A stretch of DNA of 64,000 nucleotides. It comes from Ailurus styani. Lineage: Eukaryota; Chordata; Mammalia; Carnivora; Ailuridae. Position 1 is the first letter of the stretch. Each line of letters begins with the position of its first letter. The notes under the pieces were generated by a model. It searched no databases and was not told the origin of the DNA. It saw only the letters and a list, made by a program, of their open reading frames with translations. Below, in pieces: positions 43,684 through 54,959 of the stretch. Both the position numbers and the translations under genes were made by a program. The stretch is from NCBI GenBank assembly GCA_002007465.1, contig LNAC01000018.1:3600389-3664388 (forward strand), written 5' to 3'.

Positions 43684-44304
43684 GGGGAGTCCTTGGATGT
43701 GGCAATGTGGGGGGCCACCACCCCCCCACATGCTGCCCACCTTACCATTACCAGGAGGGCAGTGTGGTTTTTAAAGAGCACGCCTTGTAACAGCTACCAA
43801 CGGCCCCCCACAGAGTCCTGCAAACACACACACTTTCTTTTTTCAGTATAGTTTCTCCCACACACTCCCACCGCCCCTCCAAAACCTGATAAGCGTTTTC
43901 TAGATGCTACCGTGCAGAACGGTGGTCTTGGGAAAGGGCGACTAGCCCCAGCTGAGTTCCAGCGGGCAGGGGACGGCAGGCACCCCAGCTCTTTATACAT
44001 TCTCTCTTAGAGACTCCCAAGTCCGAGAGATGGAATCATCCCCCTTCTCAGAGGACAGCCACGGGGTTGGAGAGGCTACAGGGTAATGCAGGGTGGGAAT
44101 CCTGAGGGGCTGGGCCCTTCATGTTGCCTCATCTGCTCCCGCTGCTCTTCGGGGTGGTCCCCAGAGCCTCCGCCCTGGATGGGTGGGGGGGTGCAAGGAT
44201 AGTCTATGGCCACAGGCCATAACCAGCCTTCTCTAGGGAAGAGCCTGTGGGGCCCCGCAGGAAGGCCTTTCTTCCAGCCTCGGCGCCCTGACCCTGGCCT
44301 GCTC
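43684..44304. other. Intronic unique sequence
   Basis: No gene recognised; short C/G homopolymers and a (CA)n run near 43825-43833. Confidence 0.5.
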
Positions 44305-44320
44305 AGCCCCACATATCTCT

Positions 44321-44534
44321 CTCTCTCTCTCTCTCTCTCTTTTTTAAAAGACTTTATTTATTTGACAGAGAGATACACAGCAAGAGAGGGAACACAAGCA
44401 GGGGGAGTGGGAGAGGGAGATGCAGGCTTCCCGCCGAGCAGGGAGCCCGATGTGGGGCTCGATCCCAGGACCCTGGGATCATGACCTGAGCCGAAGGCAA
44501 ACACTTAACAACTGAGCCACGCAGGCGCCCCACG
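44321..44534 (-). mobile_element. CAN-SINE, antisense, with (CT)n at its tail
   Basis: The minus strand gives a GGGGCGCCTGCGTGGCTCAG head. Target duplication gccccacatatctct (44306-44320) versus gccccacatctct (44535-44547). A (CT)n run (about 44314-44340) sits between the target site and the T-run, as if the tail microsatellite expanded. Confidence 0.93.
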
Positions 44535-45553
44535 GCCCCACATCTCTGGTGGAACAAAGTGGCAGCCTGGGCTGAGGTGGGGAAGGGTTCCACTCCTCTC
44601 TCCTGTGCAGTATTCAAACAAGTCCTGAAAAGTGAACTCCTCACGCACCCCTGATGGAAAACAAGTTCCTACCCTGGCCCTAACACACAGGCCTGCTCGG
44701 CATCCCCTCTACCCCCACCCCACTTTCCCCGAGGCCTCCTGTCTCAGGAGACCCACCAGGGGAGCAACACTGGGGCCTTGCTGCCATCAGCATCCATCTC
44801 GCTCTGCCACCCGGCGAGATTGTTCCAGGCACCCTGCACTAAGGGAGCGATGTCTTCCCTCCCTGCGTCTCTGTGCCCTATGCTCCAAGCCCCCTTCCTA
44901 CAAAACTCTGCGGGCACCTACAGCCTCCAAGAGCCACCCTGGGGCTGCCATCAGCCTGGGGGACCAGAAGGCACCAGAAACACCGTGCACCTGCCTGGAC
45001 CAGCCTGGACCAGCCTGGCCCTCCTAAAGGAAACCCAGTCACCTAAACCAGAGACAGAAGACCCCCAAGGAGGCTGGGCTGGGACCCAGTCCCAAGTCGG
45101 GGAGAATTCTGGTTCCCAGGGCCCTGCAAGGGAAGGACGGAAAAGTGTCTATGAGGGAGAGACAGCGATAAGCAGCTTAGAAAATCAGCCCACATTTTCA
45201 AGAAGGAACCAGTTTCTGCAACAAAAGCCTCTGAACTTTGCTCCCATTCCAAGTCCTCTTTTGTCTTATCACAAAGTCACTCTGAATCTGTTTGTTTGTT
45301 TTCTTACCCAGAGACCTACTGGGGTGGGAAAGCCTTGCTTTTCTTACTGCCCCTGGAAAGATTCTGAAATAACACTCTTTGTGCAAGATCATGAAGCTGG
45401 GCTCCACCTGGGTCCCCAGGAAAGAGGCACAGTTATGAGAAGGGAAGGGGCCCCCCAGTCCTCCCTGCCTGCAGGTGGGCCCTGCTGATGGCCCAATTCC
45501 CGAATTCACACACAAACTGGACCCCTCCCCGGCCTTCAGTGTTCTCTGTCGGC
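44535..45553. other. Intronic unique sequence
   Basis: Contains three tandem 10-base units (cagcctggac type) at 44991-45020. The 236-codon frame at 44778-45488 has no recognisable domain and shares its DNA with other frames. Confidence 0.5.
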
Positions 45554-45567
45554 TGAGCCGGGTTTTC

Positions 45568-45714
45568 CATTTTTTTCCTTCTTTTTTTTTTTTTTAATGT
45601 TTTATTTATTCATGAGAGAGAGCGCGCACGATGCAGGACTTGATCCCAGGACCCCAGGACCATGACCTGAGCCGAAGGCAGATGCGTCTCAGACTGAGCC
45701 CGCCAGGCATCCCA
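45568..45714 (-). mobile_element. CAN-SINE, antisense, internally deleted
   Basis: Head and tail are present, but the CT-rich middle is missing about 60 bases. Target duplication tgagccgggttttc (45554-45567) and tgagctgggttttc (45715-45728), one mismatch. Confidence 0.92.
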
Positions 45715-45728
45715 TGAGCTGGGTTTTC

Positions 45729-46425
45729 ATCTTCAAGCTTGAAGTGCCAACATTCACTGATCCAACCCAACCTTGACTTCCCTGTTGGATCTGAAACCAC
45801 AGAAAACAAAATCGGCCCTTTGGGGGTTCAGACGGGGACAGCCTGGGGACGTGGGAGAGATGCAGGGATGCGGTCTGTGGCAGATGGTGGGGGGCTTGAC
45901 TCCAGGGAAGCCTGTCTCCAGGCACATTCCTGCCCTGCAGGCTCTGGGGTCCCGGAGAACTCAGGGCCCCTCTGCTTTTCTTTTCTTTCCCAAATACAAT
46001 CTTACTGGAAAACCTCCTGCCCTGGACTTCTGCTTGGACCCAACATAAAGCCATAAAAGCAAAGTACCTCAAAATCGACCCCCAACAGGCTGTCTCAGCT
46101 CTCAGGGGCAGGAACCCAAGGCTGGTACAGAAAGGGCCCAAGGGATAATCAGGTGTGGCCCCCCACAGCCTAGACCCCTCAAATCCCTGGCCCCACCACC
46201 TCCTGCCATTGGGGTCCCTTAGCTCCCTGTGCCTTGGACACCCTCCTCTGTGTGTACTTTGTCATCCTACTCTCCCTCGATCTGGCAGGCTCCTGAGACT
46301 GCCAATCTGCCAATCGGCGAAACTGGTCTGTGGGCAGGTGCCTCCACCTCTGAGAGCCAGCACCGGCTACATACTTTTGGGGGTCAATAAGAAAATGAAA
46401 ATGTAGGGTTCCTTGTTCAAATATT
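45729..46425. other. Intronic unique sequence
   Basis: No repeat or gene recognised. Confidence 0.45.
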
Positions 46426-46430
46426 ATTCT

Positions 46431-46560
46431 GGGGGCGCCTGGGTGGCTCAGTCGCTTCAGTGTCCGACTCTTGATCCCAGCTCAGGTCTTGACCTTAGGG
46501 TCCAGGAGTTCAAGCCCCGCGCTGGGCTCCGCATTGTGGGGGATGCCTACTTTAAAAAAC
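46431..46560 (+). mobile_element. Short CAN-SINE, sense
   Basis: A GGGGGCGCCTGGGTGGCTCA head and 'ccaggagttcaagccccgcg', but no long CT-rich region; it ends 'gcctactttaaaaaac'. Same short form as 5877-5978. Confidence 0.9.
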
Positions 46561-46739
46561 GTCTCAGAATTTCAGTGGTGAAGGCGGTGCACTGAAGGGA
46601 GCAGAGGGCCCTCGCAGGCACGGGTCCTAAGTGAGGCAAGTGGTACACACCAAGGAGCTGGTCCTGCGGAGCGCTGGTTTCCCCTCGCAGAGTACCTCAC
46701 TCCAGGGGAGTTAGCGAAGGCCCTCACGACAGTTTCTTC

Positions 46740-46900
46740 CCCTAATCCCCAAAATTTGTCAGACTCCTGCTCAAACGTCAAGACCCCAACACCACCTCCT
46801 TTGAAAAGCCTTCCTCGGACCCTGGGTGTGACCACATCCTGTCTGATGCTGCCGTCAGGAGGGCACGCGTCTCCGCCCCACACACCTGCACTCGGGCTGG
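46740..46900 (+). repeat. L2 LINE 3' fragment, sense
   Basis: 'cagactcctgctcaaacgtc' followed by 'cctcctttgaaaagccttcc' and 'tcggaccc' is the characteristic L2 segment. Confidence 0.7.
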
Positions 46901-47405
46901 CCCAGGATGAGGCTGCCCTTGGCTCTGCCTCTCCTCCCCTGGGCCACGAGCCCGACAGGGTGCTCTCCACAGTGGGCTGCCAAATGGATTTTACAGCCGG
47001 GATCTGGGAGGCCCACTGGGAAATGCATGGGTCTTCCCCAGGTCTGAAAAAGGTGAGCAGCCACACCTGTTCCCAGTTGACAGGTGAAAACACGGATGCT
47101 CAGAGGCTGGGACACTGAGGCAGGGAAGGCGAGGGATCGTTCCTACTTGCTGATCCTCATGAAGCAGCCTGGCTGATGGAATCCCAGGCCAGCTCACTGC
47201 GAGCAAGGCTTGCTTCAGTGCCCCTCCCATCCCCCACCCCCACCCCCTGCCCAAATCACCTACAGCCTACAGTCATCTGCCTGGCAATGGGGGTGGATTT
47301 CACTTCCCTGGCTTGCTAAGTCGATGAGGGTGAAGGGAACAGAGGGCATGGCTCTGAATGGAAGAGCCAAAGAACAGGGTGGGAGGCTGGTTTTCTCATT
47401 TGCAT
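46901..47405. other. Intronic sequence with a possible MIR scrap
   Basis: 'ggtgaaaacacggatgctca' at 47082-47101 looks like an eroded sense MIR core. A C-rich run lies at 47221-47250. No gene recognised. Confidence 0.45.
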
Positions 47406-47409
47406 AGCT

Positions 47410-47870
47410 CTCAAAAATAAGCCTCCTCTAACACCAGCATGTTGTTATTTACCAACAACAGTGTCATGTGACGACCTCTGCAAGTCAAACACACCTGCCT
47501 TGATTTTACACTAAAGATGCAGGTTAGGATAAGCACCCCCAAATTAAAAGTACCGGAGGCAGGGACGTTCAATTCAAACAAATAACCCCTGCATTAAAGC
47601 CTCTTCTTTAAAATATCCATTTGCGATACAAAGGTACATAAACCACACCTCTTTAGTGAATGCAGAGTCCGACCTGCTGGGTTTTCTTAAAGTGAGTGTT
47701 GCCTGGATCACTCTTGTCTATTTCTAGAACAAACAGGAGGGCTTTGTAATAAGCAAAAAACTAATATTGACTGGAGAGATCATTAAGCCACAATTAAATA
47801 CTAATATTTGCCGTAAAGAACGCAGTAACATGAGATTTAAATGTTCCCTGCAGAAATGTTGCAAAAGGAC
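47410..47870. promoter_or_regulatory. AT-rich repeat-free island, candidate regulatory element
   Basis: About 460 bases of AT-rich, non-repetitive sequence in a GC-rich intron, with TAAT homeobox-like cores, 'ataaaccacacctc' (RUNX-like) and 'aggataagc' (GATA-like). No frame. Sequence character alone suggests constraint; activity is unproven. Confidence 0.35.
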
Positions 47871-48230
47871 CCATGGGCTTGGCAGCGGCTCACCCTTGTG
47901 ACCAGGTCTCCCGTCTGTGGCTGTGCTACCGTGTGCAGCTTGAAGCAGTCTCAGCCCAGGCTCCGAGCTGCCTGTCAAGGGCTGGCTTGTCGGATCTGGG
48001 GCAGGAGGTGCCGGGGAGGGAAGGAGCCAGTCAGTCTGCCCATCCTGTCAGGCTAGCAGGTGCCCTGGCCCCACGCTCCAACCCCAAGTCCAATACTGGT
48101 TTCCACAGCAGCAGGAGGCCAAGCTTGATTCCCGCAGCCCTGACAGCCCAGGCCAAGAAAGGTGACTCTATCCCCCATCAGTGGCGACAGTAGGATGCCG
48201 TTTTGAAATGTGGAGGGCTTTCCAGTCCTC
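47871..48230. other. Intronic unique GC-rich sequence
   Basis: Nothing recognised. Confidence 0.45.
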
Positions 48231-48234
48231 CAAG

Positions 48235-48345
48235 CTGATTCGTAAATGACCCCATTAGGTTACGAAATCTAAAGCTCAGAGGGGTGGGCTGACTGCCCCC
48301 TGGTCCTCAAGGGTTAATAAGGAAGCAAGATCAGGGCTTGTTCAC
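48235..48345 (+). repeat. Diverged MIR SINE, sense
   Basis: 'aatctaaagctcagaggggt' followed by 'gggctgactgccccctggtc' and 'ggaagcaagatcagggc' fits an eroded MIR. Confidence 0.5.
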
Positions 48346-48362
48346 GTCCTCTTCTCCTTTTG

Positions 48363-48548
48363 TTGTTTTAAAGATTTTATTTATTTATTTAACAGAGTGA
48401 GAGAGAGCACAAGCAGGGGGAGGGGCAGAGAGAGGGAGAAGCAGACTCCCGACTGAGCAGAGAGCCTGTTATGGGACTCGATCCCCGGACTCGGATCATG
48501 ACCTGAGCCGAAGGCAGATGCTTAACTGACTGAGCTACCCAGGCACCC
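48363..48548 (-). mobile_element. CAN-SINE, antisense
   Basis: The minus strand gives a GGGTGCCTGGGTAGCTCAGT head, a purine-rich middle and an A/T-rich tail. No clear target duplication. Confidence 0.93.
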
Positions 48549-49160
48549 TTGTCTCCATCTTCTGAGGCCAAAAGCGCTCCCCTTCTACTGTCACTGCCTC
48601 CCGCCAGGCACCTCGGGAAGGTGAGCCATCATCTCAGGAAGAGTTGTATATTTCTCAAGGTAATCCTTCAGCCTGTGTTGAACACACATGGGCTCCCACG
48701 GTGGGACTCAAGTCACGAGAGCAATGGTCCTGTCAACCGTGCTTCTGTCTGGTCTTCCACAGCTAACTTTTCAGCTCAGAGGGGAGTAGGGCTTGTTGTG
48801 CCATGATCCAGTTCATCATCCTGGATTTCTTCTAGAAAAGACAAGAAGCCCAGGGAGACATCTGGGCTGAACCCAACAGATGGCAATGCCCAGTGCCTTC
48901 TAGAACTGCCTCCCCCTGTGGAGGACTGCTCGCAGTCACAGGGACCTGAGTGCTAGTGGGAAAGGGGTGCCTTTCCTGAGTCACGGGCAGGCACAAAAGG
49001 ACTCTTGGGGAAGAGGGGTGAATAATCGCATCTGTACCTTAGCACGTGGGCCCAGCAAACATCAGCAGAGCTCTGCTAAGTAACGACCCTGCTTATAGCC
49101 GACATAGGCATCCTCTGCCACTGCTGGGTTGTCACTGAGGCCTCATCTCTGGGCATTCCC
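48549..49160. other. Intronic unique sequence
   Basis: No gene or repeat recognised. Confidence 0.45.
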
Positions 49161-49164
49161 TGGG

Positions 49165-49325
49165 AATCCAGCTGCTCCTGAGCATCTCATTTAACCCCGA
49201 GAAAAATCCCAGGTATAATCTTACGGATTAGGAAATGGAGGCTCAGAGACGTTAAGCCCCCTGCCCAAGGTCACACAGCTAATTAGTGTGGATTGCAACT
49301 CCAGGAAGCCAGACCCCAACACCCA
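49165..49325 (+). repeat. MIR SINE, sense
   Basis: 'catctcatttaaccccgaga', 'ggaaatggaggctcagagac' and 'tgcccaaggtcacacagcta' in MIR order. Confidence 0.88.
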
Positions 49326-49549
49326 CTGCTCCTTCCATGCCTCCTCAGAGTGTGCCCCAGTGGACACTCAACTTCCAGCCTAGACCCAGCTCGGGCCAGG
49401 CGGCCAGGGCAAGTCCCTCTCCCTGCTGTCTCCCACGGGTGTGCCTCACGCCTCCTCCACCGAGGCTGGCGCCGGCTTACCTCCTCCCTTCCAGTGGGCA
49501 CGAACGGCCCTGCAGGCCGCCAGCATCTACATTCCTGGAGCACATGCCC

Positions 49550-49765
49550 ACGTTGGGCCCACTAAGGAGGATCCCAAGTAATTCAGCCCATAAATCATGG
49601 CCATTGTGAATTTCCCTTTTCGCCACAGGCAAAGTCAAACTTCTCCTTCCCCCACCGGAGTTAACCACTCTTTGTTCACTGTATCTCTCGCAGCTCTGCC
49701 TGGCTGGGGGCCAGCTCTCAATTATTAATTAATCTGGGAGGCGCAGGTTGCATTCCTGGCCGCCT
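49550..49765. promoter_or_regulatory. Candidate regulatory element with RUNX-like sites
   Basis: Repeat-free. Contains 'gagttaaccactct' and 'cctaaccacttcc' (two RUNX-type AACCAC sites) and a 'aattattaattaatc' homeobox-type cluster. SMAD6 is expressed in blood-vessel and heart tissue, so RUNX, ETS and GATA sites would be plausible. This is inference from motifs only. Confidence 0.3.
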
Positions 49766-50048
49766 AACCACTTCCTTCTCGGTCAGCCCGGCTCACAGGC
49801 CAGCCCCACTGAGCAGCATCAAGCCTCGCACAACATCCCAGCCCTATCTTGTGGCCATAGCTGCCAGAAAGGACGCTTAAAACCAGAGTGAAAAATAACA
49901 GCACCAAACCCAAAGGCCCCAGAAGTCTCCTTCTCTGGCTCCATCCCAAGCTGGGTGCCACCATCACCATAAAACCGTGACATGCCTCAGTTTCTCGTCT
50001 GCGCCATGGGTAGACACTCCCCCCACCCCCCTCCGACATGCAAGACTG

Positions 50049-50049
<1 letters not shown>

Positions 50050-50099
<50 letters not shown>

Positions 50100-50102
50100 C
50101 GC
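50050..50102 (+). repeat. (TG)n(CG)n alternating tract
   Basis: About 21 TG units run directly into five CG units, 52 bases of uninterrupted alternating purine-pyrimidine. This is classic Z-DNA-prone sequence, probably length-polymorphic. Confidence 0.96.
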
Positions 50103-50984
50103 AGGAGGGGGGTAAGTGGTGAGTCCTCCCCTGATAATTCTCACTAGCCAGAAAGGGGGACCCCAAGACGTGAAGCTAAGAGGCCGTCAGAGGCTAGCAT
50201 GGGGAAGGTGCCGCCTCGCATCCCCTCTGCTCTCTTGCTCTAACCTCACTGGAGGAAGAATGACAGGCAGCTGCGTGACACACAGCAGGGGACGCTACCG
50301 TTGAGCTCGGTTTATTCAAGTCATTCAGGCGTCCGCAGAGACAGTGAGGAAGAGGATGGAAATGGGGGTCCCTCTTTGTCTGGGTCAGGTCTCTGGGAGA
50401 CCTCTGCATGGTAAACGGCCCAAGAAATCCGGGCATCCACAGAGCAAAGTGACCATCCTCGGTGTGAACTTGTAGCCCCTATCATAGTGAGATACGGCTG
50501 TGAAATGAGAGCACGGGTCTCCTGGTCAGTGCCGCACCCTTGGACCAAGCAGGATCTTTCATCGCTCATTAGAGGTAATGTGGAAAGGCTCACGCCAGTG
50601 AGCCACGAGACCAGGAAGGACAAAAACGGTAGAGGGAACACATCAGATCATAGAAAAAGGATGAACATCCGTTGTTGCTGGAAAGTGCCATCAGGTATCC
50701 CTTGGTCATCTTCCTCCCTTTCTCCTTCCTTCACTGGCCCCATACACACCCCACCATAGGCCAACTTCACCCAGAGTGTCCACAAGCCGGTCAAGCTCTG
50801 GGGAAACACCAGTGGGCAGGGTCTAGGAAAGATCTCATGCTTCATCTACTCCATAACATGTCTGGCTTTTGATCTGATAAAGACACATGATTTGTCCCTG
50901 GAGTCTTCACAGAACGTTGACACTCGGAGGAGGAAAGGACACTTTGGGCTTCCCTTACCCTAAGCGCTGAGGCTCTCGGATAAA
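50103..50984. other. Intronic unique sequence
   Basis: No repeat recognised. A minus-strand frame (50321-50641) is followed 8 bases after its stop by an AATAAA, but no A-tail or domain supports a pseudogene. Confidence 0.45.
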
Positions 50985-51320
50985 GCACGCATGCTGCCAA
51001 GATAAATTATTGTGCACATGCAATAAAGCACTATTAATTAGGACTCATAAATCCAGAGTTTGTAATAATTCCGAAAGCAGCTGGGTTGAAGTTAAAAAAA
51101 AAAAGTTTTGATAAACAAATGCAAAATATAAATAAGGTTCAGGAGAACTGTTTATTCTACGAGGCCTGTATAAACAACTGGCATACCAATTACAAATCGC
51201 TCTTATCTGTTCACTCAAGCACATCTCCAAATGACCTCCAACAGGAAACATTATCCGGTTAGCATCACAGTCTGTGGTATTTGAAAATCACCAAACTTGG
51301 TTTCTTAGACAGCAGCCTTT
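50985..51320. promoter_or_regulatory. AT-rich repeat-free island, strongest enhancer candidate
   Basis: About 335 bases, very AT-rich in a GC-rich intron, non-repetitive and without frames. It holds 'actattaattaggactc' (homeobox-type), 'cgctcttatctg' (GATA), 'acaggaaacattatcc' (ETS-like) and 'tctgtggtat' (RUNX-like) within about 250 bases. This looks like a conserved noncoding element; conservation could not be tested here. Confidence 0.4.
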
Positions 51321-53690
51321 CCAATCGCCCACCATCCAATCTGCCTGCACGGCTAAGGAGTCCCTGGGCTGTCACTGTTCCCTTTCTAGGTATCTGGAAG
51401 GGGAGCCACTCGGACAGCCGAGCCCCCGGCACCCCCAGGGCCCTTCACAGAGCGGCCGCCCAGGAAGGAGTGGTGGCCCTTGGCTCCAGCCCACCAACTT
51501 GCCACCCAGTTGTCTCCGTGCCCATCTTAAAGCTGCAGTGTCTCCTAGGGCGCTGGGCCTGGGGAACCAGCCAACTGGGACAAGCGCACGGGAGAGCAGG
51601 TGGGGAGGGGCTGCAGCCCACGTCGGATCCCCTTGGGCACCCAGGGCAGGAGGTGAAGCAACGTCGGTCATGGCCTCCTCGGTGATTTACACACCAGCCA
51701 GGTTCCGTGCCTTCTCCCTGGGAGGCAGCTGCACTGTCAGCTCTGGGGCATCGATACTGTCTTCTGGGGAGCAGGCAAGGTGAGAGGTCCGGGAACACGG
51801 GGTGGCAGGAAGGGGCCCCGGGTGAGGCTGGGAAGCCGTCAAGCTGAGAGGGTGTGTTGGTCCTGGCCCGAGAGGGACAGACTGCAAGGCCCCAGAGAAG
51901 CGGGCAGAGGGCCAAGCTGGAAATACCGAGGGCCGCTCCAGCTCCAGAAGTCAGCCCTGCCAAGTCGGGGAGGCGGCACTGACGGGGAATGGCAGGTTCC
52001 GGCCGGGCGGGTCCCCAAGGCCACCGAGTCAGGAGCAACCGCCTGTGTCTCCGGGCACGTGGGGGCTCGAGGCGTGCCAGGGAGACCCAGAGCCGCCAGT
52101 CTCCCTGGGGTGCCTCTGTCCTGGCGCTACCCCGCCGCCCGGCAGCCTGGACCCCTGAGGAATGCAGACCCCCTGTGAGTGGCACTGACCTTGGGCCGCG
52201 AGTCAGGCACAGCGTCCGGGCCAGCAAATTTTTCTTCCCCCTCTACCTTCTGCCTCCGAGTTCTGGAGGGGCTCCACAGAGTGCCCCCAACCCCGAGACC
52301 GCCACCCACAGGGGGCCTACAGCTATGGGCCTTGCGAGCATTTCAGACGTCTTCTGGATCACCAAGACCCTGACAGCATCGGCTGGGTGATGGAACCAGC
52401 CGAAGAGGGGCTCCCAAGGCCAGCAGGGGCCTCTCTCTGCTGTGTCCCTTGGGGGGGTACTCAGCCTGTGGGGCAGGGAAGCCAGGCGTCCTGGTAGCGA
52501 TTTTTCTCTGCTGCCCCAACTCCTCTGCACGTCGCCCTGGGGCTTCCAAACCTGCTATCAGTTAAGACTGGCAAAAACACTGAAGCAGGGCTTAGAAGGG
52601 CATGCATCCCGAAACGGGACAGACATTCTGCCACAGACACCACGGGCTCTGTCGTTGACCCGCACATGAAGGATCTTTGTCCAGACGTTTGGAATCTGAG
52701 TATGACTTGGTTCAACCCTTGCCCTCCTCTTGGCCTTTCCCGTAAAACCAGCAGATGGACCCACCTACTTACAGAGACCCACCAAGAACCACATCCTAGC
52801 AGGTCATTCCCGCCAGTCTGAGGCTCTCTACCTTCTCAAAGCGCCCCCTCCCGACCGCTCCCACCCAGCCACAAGAGTGGCCCTGCCCGGGGTTGGGGCG
52901 GGGTTGGGGGGGGAGAGGGCCCCACTCCCCGAACATGTGGAGCTCCACCCCGAAACCCTGAAAGCAAATTCCCTGAGGGGAAAGAGTGGGTCGGATGTTT
53001 TCAGGAACCACTCATTGTGGGTTTGGGGTCCAGCCAACAGAAGTACCGCGGAGATGTGAGAAGAGCCCTTGCTGAGGAGGCTGGCTCCTCCCTCGGGTGC
53101 ACTAAGCGCCTACTGTGTGCAAGGGGGCAAGAGCACAGGCTCCCCGGAGGACCGGTCCTTCGGTGTCGAGGGAAGCGCTGGAGGCCGAAGCGAGGACAAG
53201 ATGACGGAGATGTCAAAGGAAATCAGAGAGACTCTTGTTTTTGTAAACATAATTCCTTCTGGTCAATTCCAAGTTATTCAGCGGGCTCTACACACATATT
53301 TCTTCCCTCAAACCAAAATAGCCCTCCCTAAGACTTCCAGTCTGAGAGGAGTAAAAGAAACAGCATAAACGTTCTTTGCGGCGGGCCTATAGGAGGTGAG
53401 CACAGGCCTGGGCCTGTAGCTAACGGCAGGCCCGTGCCAGCCCCCCCGACCCCAGGAGTTTGGAGGGTGGCAGCCCTGCTCCCAACTCAGGATGGACTGG
53501 GTCACCTGTGGAAGCCACCCGCCAGCCAAACGGGCCCCGTCTGGGAGTTGGGGTGGGGGCACGCCACTCTTGGATTGGTGGAAACTGAAAAATTATGCGT
53601 GCCAGGGGATCATATCATCTAAGAGCCACCTCGGGCTTATTTCAAAGAGAAACTTGGAGGAAGTGAGAGGGAATCAAAGGATTCTTGGGG
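51321..53690. other. Long GC-rich intronic unique stretch
   Basis: About 2.4 kb with no clear repeat beyond a short MIR/L2-like scrap near 53100-53130 ('agcgcctactgtgtgcaagg'). Frames of up to 260 codons (51445-52227 minus) overlap in all frames and have no recognisable domain. Moderate CpG density around 51950-52180. Confidence 0.5.
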
Positions 53691-53699
53691 ACTTGCTAA

Positions 53700-53800
53700 A
53701 CCTCAGGGCTACAGACCATTCGGCCCAGTGCCCTCCCTTTCCAGAAGAGGAAACTGAGGCTCAGAGAGCAGAAATCACTTGCTAGAGGTTGGGCAGCGGG
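53700..53800 (+). repeat. MIR SINE fragment, sense
   Basis: 'ccagaagaggaaactgaggc' followed by 'tcagagagcagaaatcactt' is the MIR core. Confidence 0.8.
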
Positions 53801-54389
53801 GCCGGGCCCCACAGCGAGGGCGCCCCGTCTCTGAGGAAAGACTCGGTCCTCGATACCACGGGGCTCCAGGAACAAATAATCCTGATGAGGCCAGCCAACA
53901 CGAATTATTTTTGCAAAAGGGTCTGTTTGTTTGTTCTTGTGGGTAACAGGGAGAGAGTCCTTCCTTGCAGGGCTGTCGGAGCAACCCCCCGCCTCCGCCT
54001 GAGAAGTGACCCGCCCCGGCTGGCCGGCACCACCACAGACTCTCAGGCAAAGGATGTGCGTTGCAAAAATGGGGCAAAGTTTCCTATTCTGAAGATAACA
54101 TTGTAAGACACAGGAAGTCTGCGAGCAGAGAGCCTGTGTTTCCAGAAAGGTCTCTGCACACCCATTCGCAACCACTTCCATTGTACAGGGCTTCTCGACA
54201 GTCGAGGCTGGGGGGCGGGGAAGGAGGCTTGGGGACAGGACTGGGAAGGGGCGGCAGCCACTGCCCACATAAGGGCCCAGAGAGGGCTTTCCAGTTTCCC
54301 AGGCTCACTGGACCTCCCCGTGACGCAGACCCTATTCCAAGCCCCAGCTTCCCACCCGGAAAACTAAAAGGGTTAAAAGAGCCCGTGTT
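53801..54389. other. Intronic unique sequence
   Basis: No gene or repeat recognised; 'gtttgtttgttc' near 53925-53937 is a short simple run. Confidence 0.45.
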
Positions 54390-54437
54390 CCTCCTACTTT
54401 GGGCCCTGGTGTCCCTCCTACTTTGGGCCCTGGTGTC
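54390..54437 (+). repeat. 24-base perfect tandem duplication
   Basis: Two identical head-to-tail copies, each starting cctcctactttgggccctgg (54390-54413 and 54414-54437). Identity implies a recent event. Confidence 0.96.
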
Positions 54438-54449
54438 CCCATTCCCAGG

Positions 54450-54525
54450 CCCCGCCCCTGGAGTTTCTGATTCATGGGTCCTGGGTGGAGCCCGGGAACC
54501 TATGCTTTTTAACAAGATTTAAGAG
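54450..54525 (+). repeat. MER5A-like fragment
   Basis: 'ggagtttctgattcatgggt' and 'acctatgctttttaacaaga' match the middle of a MER5A element. Confidence 0.6.
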
Positions 54526-54804
54526 GCCCCTTTTCTGGCTGGTATGTCATGATCCCAAGAGTGGAGGGTTCAACAGCCTGGCATGGTAGTGAGAGACGTG
54601 GCTTCCTCAAGGGAGGAATGACAGGGGCAGGAAGGAGACTGAACCAAAGGGACTTCCTAGCATCAGACAGATGTGGCGGTCCCAGCGCCAGGCCAGGAGC
54701 CCGGCAGGGAAGGCGACACTCTGGAGCCACCGCGGATGGCCCTGACTCAGTGTGTCTGGGTGTGTGCGAGGACAGAGCCTCGGGTGAGTGTGCACCCCCG
54801 TGTG

Positions 54805-54945
54805 AGACTTGGAATCAAGGACCTCAGTTCAAGTCCCAGCTAGCCGTGTGTCTGGGTCAGATGGCCCTAGCTTCTCTGGGCCTCAGGCTCCCCATCTGCG
54901 AAACGGGATCAAGAGCACCCACGACAAGGAATCGTTGGATGGAGA
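54805..54945 (-). repeat. MIR SINE, antisense
   Basis: 'tcaagtcccagctagccgtg', 'cttctctgggcctcaggctc' and 'cccatctgcgaaacgggatc' form the reversed core. It faces the next MIR as an inverted pair 15 bases apart. Confidence 0.85.
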
Positions 54946-54959
54946 CTTCCATACTAGTA

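Noticed and set aside
50306..50641. Possible processed pseudogene on the minus strand (frame followed by AATAAA 8 bases after the stop)
   Set aside because: No A-tail follows, no flanking target duplication was seen, and the peptide matches nothing I recognise.
51445..52227. 260-codon minus frame
   Set aside because: GC-rich chance frame with overlapping frames on both strands; composition is Pro/Arg/Ala-rich without recognisable motifs.
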